From assembly GCA_046726215.1 (NCBI GenBank), contig JBKPAA010000073.1, positions 1 through 10,433 of the forward strand: DNA of 10,433 nt, given 5' to 3'. The translations under genes and the position numbers were made by a program. The notes beneath the pieces were generated by a model, which was not told the DNA's origin, ran no database searches, and worked only from the letters and a program-made list of their open reading frames with translations. The DNA is from DASQUK01 sp046726215. Lineage in GTDB: Bacteria; Actinomycetota; Acidimicrobiia; Acidimicrobiales; VFJN01. Below are positions 8,346 through 10,433 of this stretch, piece by piece (the first letter of the stretch is position 1; every line of letters starts with the position of its first letter).

Positions 8346-9032
8346 TCAGGCCTGGAGCTTGTAGCCCAAGCCGCGCACGGTGACGACGTGACGCGGGTTG
8401 GCGGGGTCGGCCTCGACCTTGGTGCGCAGCCGGCGCACGTGCACGTCGACCAGGCGGCCGTCCCCGAAGTATCCATAGCCCCATACCCGCTCGAGCAGCA
8501 CCTCGCGGCTGAACACCCGGCCGGGGCTCGACGCCAGCTCGACCAGCAGGCGGAACTCGGTCTTGGTCAGGTGGATCTCCTCACCGCCGCGGCGGACCAC
8601 GCCCTCGTCGGGGATGATCTCGAGTTCGCCGAAGCGGAGGTGGGTGGCGGTGGCGTCGGTGGCGCGGGCCCGGCGCAGGAGGGCCCGGATGCGCGCCGAC
8701 AGCTCCTTGGGTGCGAATGGCTTGGTGAGGTAGTCGTCGGCGCCCGCCTCCAGCCCCGCGACCACGTCATGGGTGTCGGCCCGCGCGGTCACCATGACGA
8801 TCGGCACGTCGGAGTTGCGACGAATGGCCCGGCAGACGTCGAAGCCGTCGATGCCCGGGAGCATGATGTCGATGAGCACCACGTCGGCGGGCTGGCGCTG
8901 GAAGGAGTTCAGCGCCTCCTCACCCGTGTCGGCCTCCTCGACCGACCAGCCCTCGTCCTCGAGGGCGAGCTTGACCGCTGTTCGTATGCGCTCGTCGTCT
9001 TCGACCGACAGGATCCGTGTCCCCACGGCCAT
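8346..9032 (-). CDS. mtrA: OmpR/PhoB-family response regulator, MtrA type
   Basis: This DNA-binding regulator of 228 aa is activated by the downstream kinase. The receiver domain (6-118) shows the acidic pair D12/D13, phosphoacceptor D55 in LIDIMLPGIDGFD, T82 and K104 in LTKPF. The winged-helix domain (about 131-228) has HLTKTEFRLLVELA, REVLLERVWGYGYFGDGRL, VDVHVRRLRTKVE and VTVRGLGYKLQA, close to mycobacterial MtrA in pattern. MtrA proteins control cell-wall, division and osmotic genes in actinobacteria; whether that holds here is inference. ATG 9032 is preceded by GAGG at 9043-9040 with a 7-nt gap, a good ribosome site. It leads the operon regulator-kinase-lipoprotein-(sigma). A near-palindrome 44-56 bp upstream of the start could be an operator. 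Confidence 0.93.
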   Translation of the reverse strand: MAVGTRILSVEDDERIRTAVKLALEDEGWSVEEADTGEEALNSFQRQPADVVLIDIMLPGIDGFDVCRAIRRNSDVPIVMVTARADTHDVVAGLEAGADDYLTKPFAPKELSARIRALLRRARATDATATHLRFGELEIIPDEGVVRRGGEEIHLTKTEFRLLVELASSPGRVFSREVLLERVWGYGYFGDGRLVDVHVRRLRTKVEADPANPRHVVTVRGLGYKLQA

Positions 9033-9075
9033 GATGGTGCCTCATCTCGCACGCCCGCGCCGAACGGGGCGGCGC

Positions 9076-9088
9076 GGAACATGTTTCC
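9076..9088. promoter_or_regulatory. Near-palindrome upstream of mtrA, possible operator
   Basis: GGAACATGTTTCC contains the perfect palindrome AACATGTT (9078-9085); the outer GG/CC pairs are displaced by one extra T. It stands alone in a GC-rich 119-bp gap, 44-56 bp upstream of the regulator start. Autoregulation is conceivable but untested, and I see no clear -10 or -35 near it. Confidence 0.3.
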
Positions 9089-9151
9089 CGCTCATGCGGC
9101 GTCGCGGGGCGCGGCCCGGCCGCGCCCGTTCGACCGGCCGTCAGGGTCCGG

Positions 9152-9472
9152 TCAATCGCCGAGGCCGTCGGTCTGCAGGTCGCGATAAGCGAACAGCAGC
9201 GCCTCGCGCCCCGGTCCCCGGCTCGTGCGGTAGTGCAATCCACCGGGCAGCGCGGAACCCAGGGCCCGGCACGTCACCAAGGCCTCGGCCCCCTCGTCGG
9301 TGAACGATGCGAGGCCCCGTAGGTCGATGTCGAGATGGGAGGGACCGGTGGCCACGGCGGCGCTGGCGGCGTCGACCAAGGCTTCGCCCGTCGAGACATC
9401 GAGGCCCCCCTCGACGGCAATGACGACGGCGGTGCCGTCGGACGTGACGTTGATGGCAGCGGGCTCGGTCAT
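9152..9472 (-). CDS. STAS-domain protein, anti-sigma-factor antagonist fold
   Basis: This 106-aa single-domain protein has the STAS pattern: an opening strand AVVIAVEGGLDVST (15-28), a helix DAASAAVA, a central strand HLDIDLRGLASF (46-57), the loop TDEG (58-61) and a helix AEALVTCRALG. In SpoIIAA-type antagonists the loop is D-S-S/A-G and the Ser is phosphorylated by an anti-sigma kinase. Here alignment on the glycine places D59 at that position and T58 before it, so the usual switch is missing; it may act constitutively or in another complex, as MlaB-type STAS proteins do. No RsbW-like kinase is nearby. ATG 9472 lacks a recognisable ribosome site. It lies 146 bp after the phosphatase gene and 119 bp before mtrA, on the same strand; co-transcription is possible but not shown. 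Confidence 0.8.
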   Translation of the reverse strand: MTEPAAINVTSDGTAVVIAVEGGLDVSTGEALVDAASAAVATGPSHLDIDLRGLASFTDEGAEALVTCRALGSALPGGLHYRTSRGPGREALLFAYRDLQTDGLGD

Positions 9473-9554
9473 GAGGTCGGGGTCGTCGCTCCGGCGGCGG
9501 GGGGACGCACGGGCGACCCTGCGGTTGCGGCCGACATCCCAACGAGGATGCCCA

Positions 9555-9594
9555 CGGATCGTGTCGGCGCGGGGCGCAAGACCGTTGCGATCCG
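9555..9594. terminator. Inverted repeat downstream of the phosphatase gene
   Basis: CGGATCG (9555-9561) and CGATCCG (9588-9594) are perfect 7-bp arms around a 26-nt GC-rich loop that can fold further (GCGC/GCGC). It lies 25 bp after the phosphatase stop codon, but without a U-tract. It may be a weak or Rho-assisted terminator, or chance. Confidence 0.3.
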
Positions 9595-9618
9595 GTGACG
9601 AGTCGGAATCTCAGTGAC

Positions 9619-10431
9619 TCACGGCACATCATGGGCGCCCAGAGAGCTGAGCAGTTCACGAAGCGTGGTGAAGAGCCCGGGCCCGGCGGCCACGATCGAG
9701 CCCGCGTCCGGTCCTGCGGGTGCCCCGTCGATGGCCGACACGAGCGCACCGGCCTCGGAGGCGACGAGGCGGCCCGCCGCCAGGTCCCACCACTGCAGCC
9801 CCCGCTCGTAGTAGGCGTCGACCCGCCCACACGCCACCGAACAGAGGTCGACCGAGGCCGCGCCCATGCGGCGGATGTCGCGGATCCTGGGGAGCAGCGC
9901 GACCAGGACCTCCGCCTGGGCCCGCCGTCGCTCAGCGGCGTAGCCGAACCCGGTGGCGACGAGCGCCGTCGACACGTCGTCCAGCGGGGAGCAGGCGATC
10001 GCCTGGCCATTGCGCCGGGCCCCCTCGCCCCTCGTGGCGGTGAACGTGTCGCCGTGCATGGGGTCCATGACCACGCCGGCGACCACCCCGGCGTCGTCCT
10101 CGGCGGCGATCGACACCGCCCAGCCGAGATGGCCGTAGAGGTAGTTGGTGGTGCCGTCGAGGGGATCGATCACCCAGCGCACGCCGCTGGTGCCCGGCGA
10201 GGCGCTGCCCTCCTCGCCCACAAGGCCGTCCTGGGGCCGGGCTGCGAGCAACGTCGACACGATGAGCCGCTCGGATGCCCGATCCATCTCCGACACCATG
10301 TCGGTGGCCGTCGACTTGGTCTCGACGGTCGTGCGCGGCCGCCCCAGCCCCTCGAGCAACAGGTCGGCGGCCTGCCGGGCGGACGAAATGGCGAGGCCCA
10401 GAAGTTCGGACGGACCGGAGCGCGCGGTCAT
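9619..10431 (-). CDS. suhB: Inositol monophosphatase family protein
   Basis: This metal-dependent phosphomonoesterase of 270 aa has the complete motif set: KSTATDMVSEMD (39-50), metal ligand E73 in VGEEGS, the signature IDPLDGTTN (88-96) with D89 and D92, GEGARRNG (135-142), GAASVDLCSVACGRVDAYYE (190-209) and the last metal ligand D216 in WWDLAAG. The family includes inositol-1-phosphatases, HisN histidinol phosphatases and some fructose-bisphosphatases; sequence alone does not decide among them, though the WWDLAAG form and length suit SuhB/ImpA. In actinobacteria inositol phosphatase serves phosphatidylinositol and mycothiol synthesis. ATG 10431 gives a normal N-terminus, but only two bases remain upstream, so the ribosome site and any longer start are unseen. 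Confidence 0.9.
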   Translation of the reverse strand: MTARSGPSELLGLAISSARQAADLLLEGLGRPRTTVETKSTATDMVSEMDRASERLIVSTLLAARPQDGLVGEEGSASPGTSGVRWVIDPLDGTTNYLYGHLGWAVSIAAEDDAGVVAGVVMDPMHGDTFTATRGEGARRNGQAIACSPLDDVSTALVATGFGYAAERRRAQAEVLVALLPRIRDIRRMGAASVDLCSVACGRVDAYYERGLQWWDLAAGRLVASEAGALVSAIDGAPAGPDAGSIVAAGPGLFTTLRELLSSLGAHDVP

Positions 10432-10433
10432 GG

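Noticed and set aside
8335..8484. Fifty-codon upstream extension of the kinase
   Set aside because: It would overlap the regulator gene by 139 bp and adds an Arg/Pro-rich stretch; GTG 8334 gives the normal short cytoplasmic start before the first membrane segment.
9469..9555. 28-codon GTG frame whose TGA overlaps the ATG of the STAS gene
   Set aside because: The overlap suggests coupling, but there is no ribosome site and the peptide is low-complexity Ala/Pro/Thr; not enough to call a gene.

Overview
The window is high-GC DNA with GTG starts, two genes that look leaderless, and an MtrA/MtrB/GerMN-lipoprotein operon. Together with a DUF222-HNH (13E12-type) gene and a group III phosphofructokinase, this points to an actinobacterium. 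Acidimicrobiia is my best guess, from gene style only; no marker gene is present to prove it.

Layout. (1) 1-1066: a complete IS1595-type insertion sequence with 27-bp terminal inverted repeats (one mismatch). Its left end is base 1 of the window. (2) 1068-2504 (+): a DUF222/HNH endonuclease gene broken by one nonsense codon and three single-base frame losses; its start codon lies one base from the IS. (3) 2453-3949 (-): glycerol kinase. It is divergent across 147 bp from (4) 4097-5125 (+), a 6-phosphofructokinase whose D104/K124 pair predicts use of pyrophosphate rather than ATP. (5) 5203-6304 (-): an ECF42-type sigma factor gene with about 140 bp missing inside region 4. (6) 6332-9032 (-): a tight operon of response regulator (MtrA type), sensor kinase (MtrB type) and a short GerMN lipoprotein in the place of LpqB; the broken sigma gene follows 27 bp downstream. 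(7) 9152-9472 (-): a STAS-domain protein with Asp at the usual phosphoserine position. (8) 9619-10431 (-): an inositol monophosphatase family enzyme ending 2 bp before the window edge.

How it fits together. Glycerol kinase and phosphofructokinase both feed central carbon metabolism from a shared divergent control region. The MtrAB-lipoprotein genes form an envelope-sensing module whose members are translationally coupled or closely spaced. The left third is a decaying, mobile-element-marked stretch.

I found no tRNA, rRNA, CRISPR array, phage or defence system, and no convincing wholly new system. The points most worth checking are the predicted PPi-dependent kinase, the compact MtrAB-lipoprotein operon with its attached ECF42 gene, and whether the two broken genes are real decay or assembly error. 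No gap between genes exceeds 300 bases.
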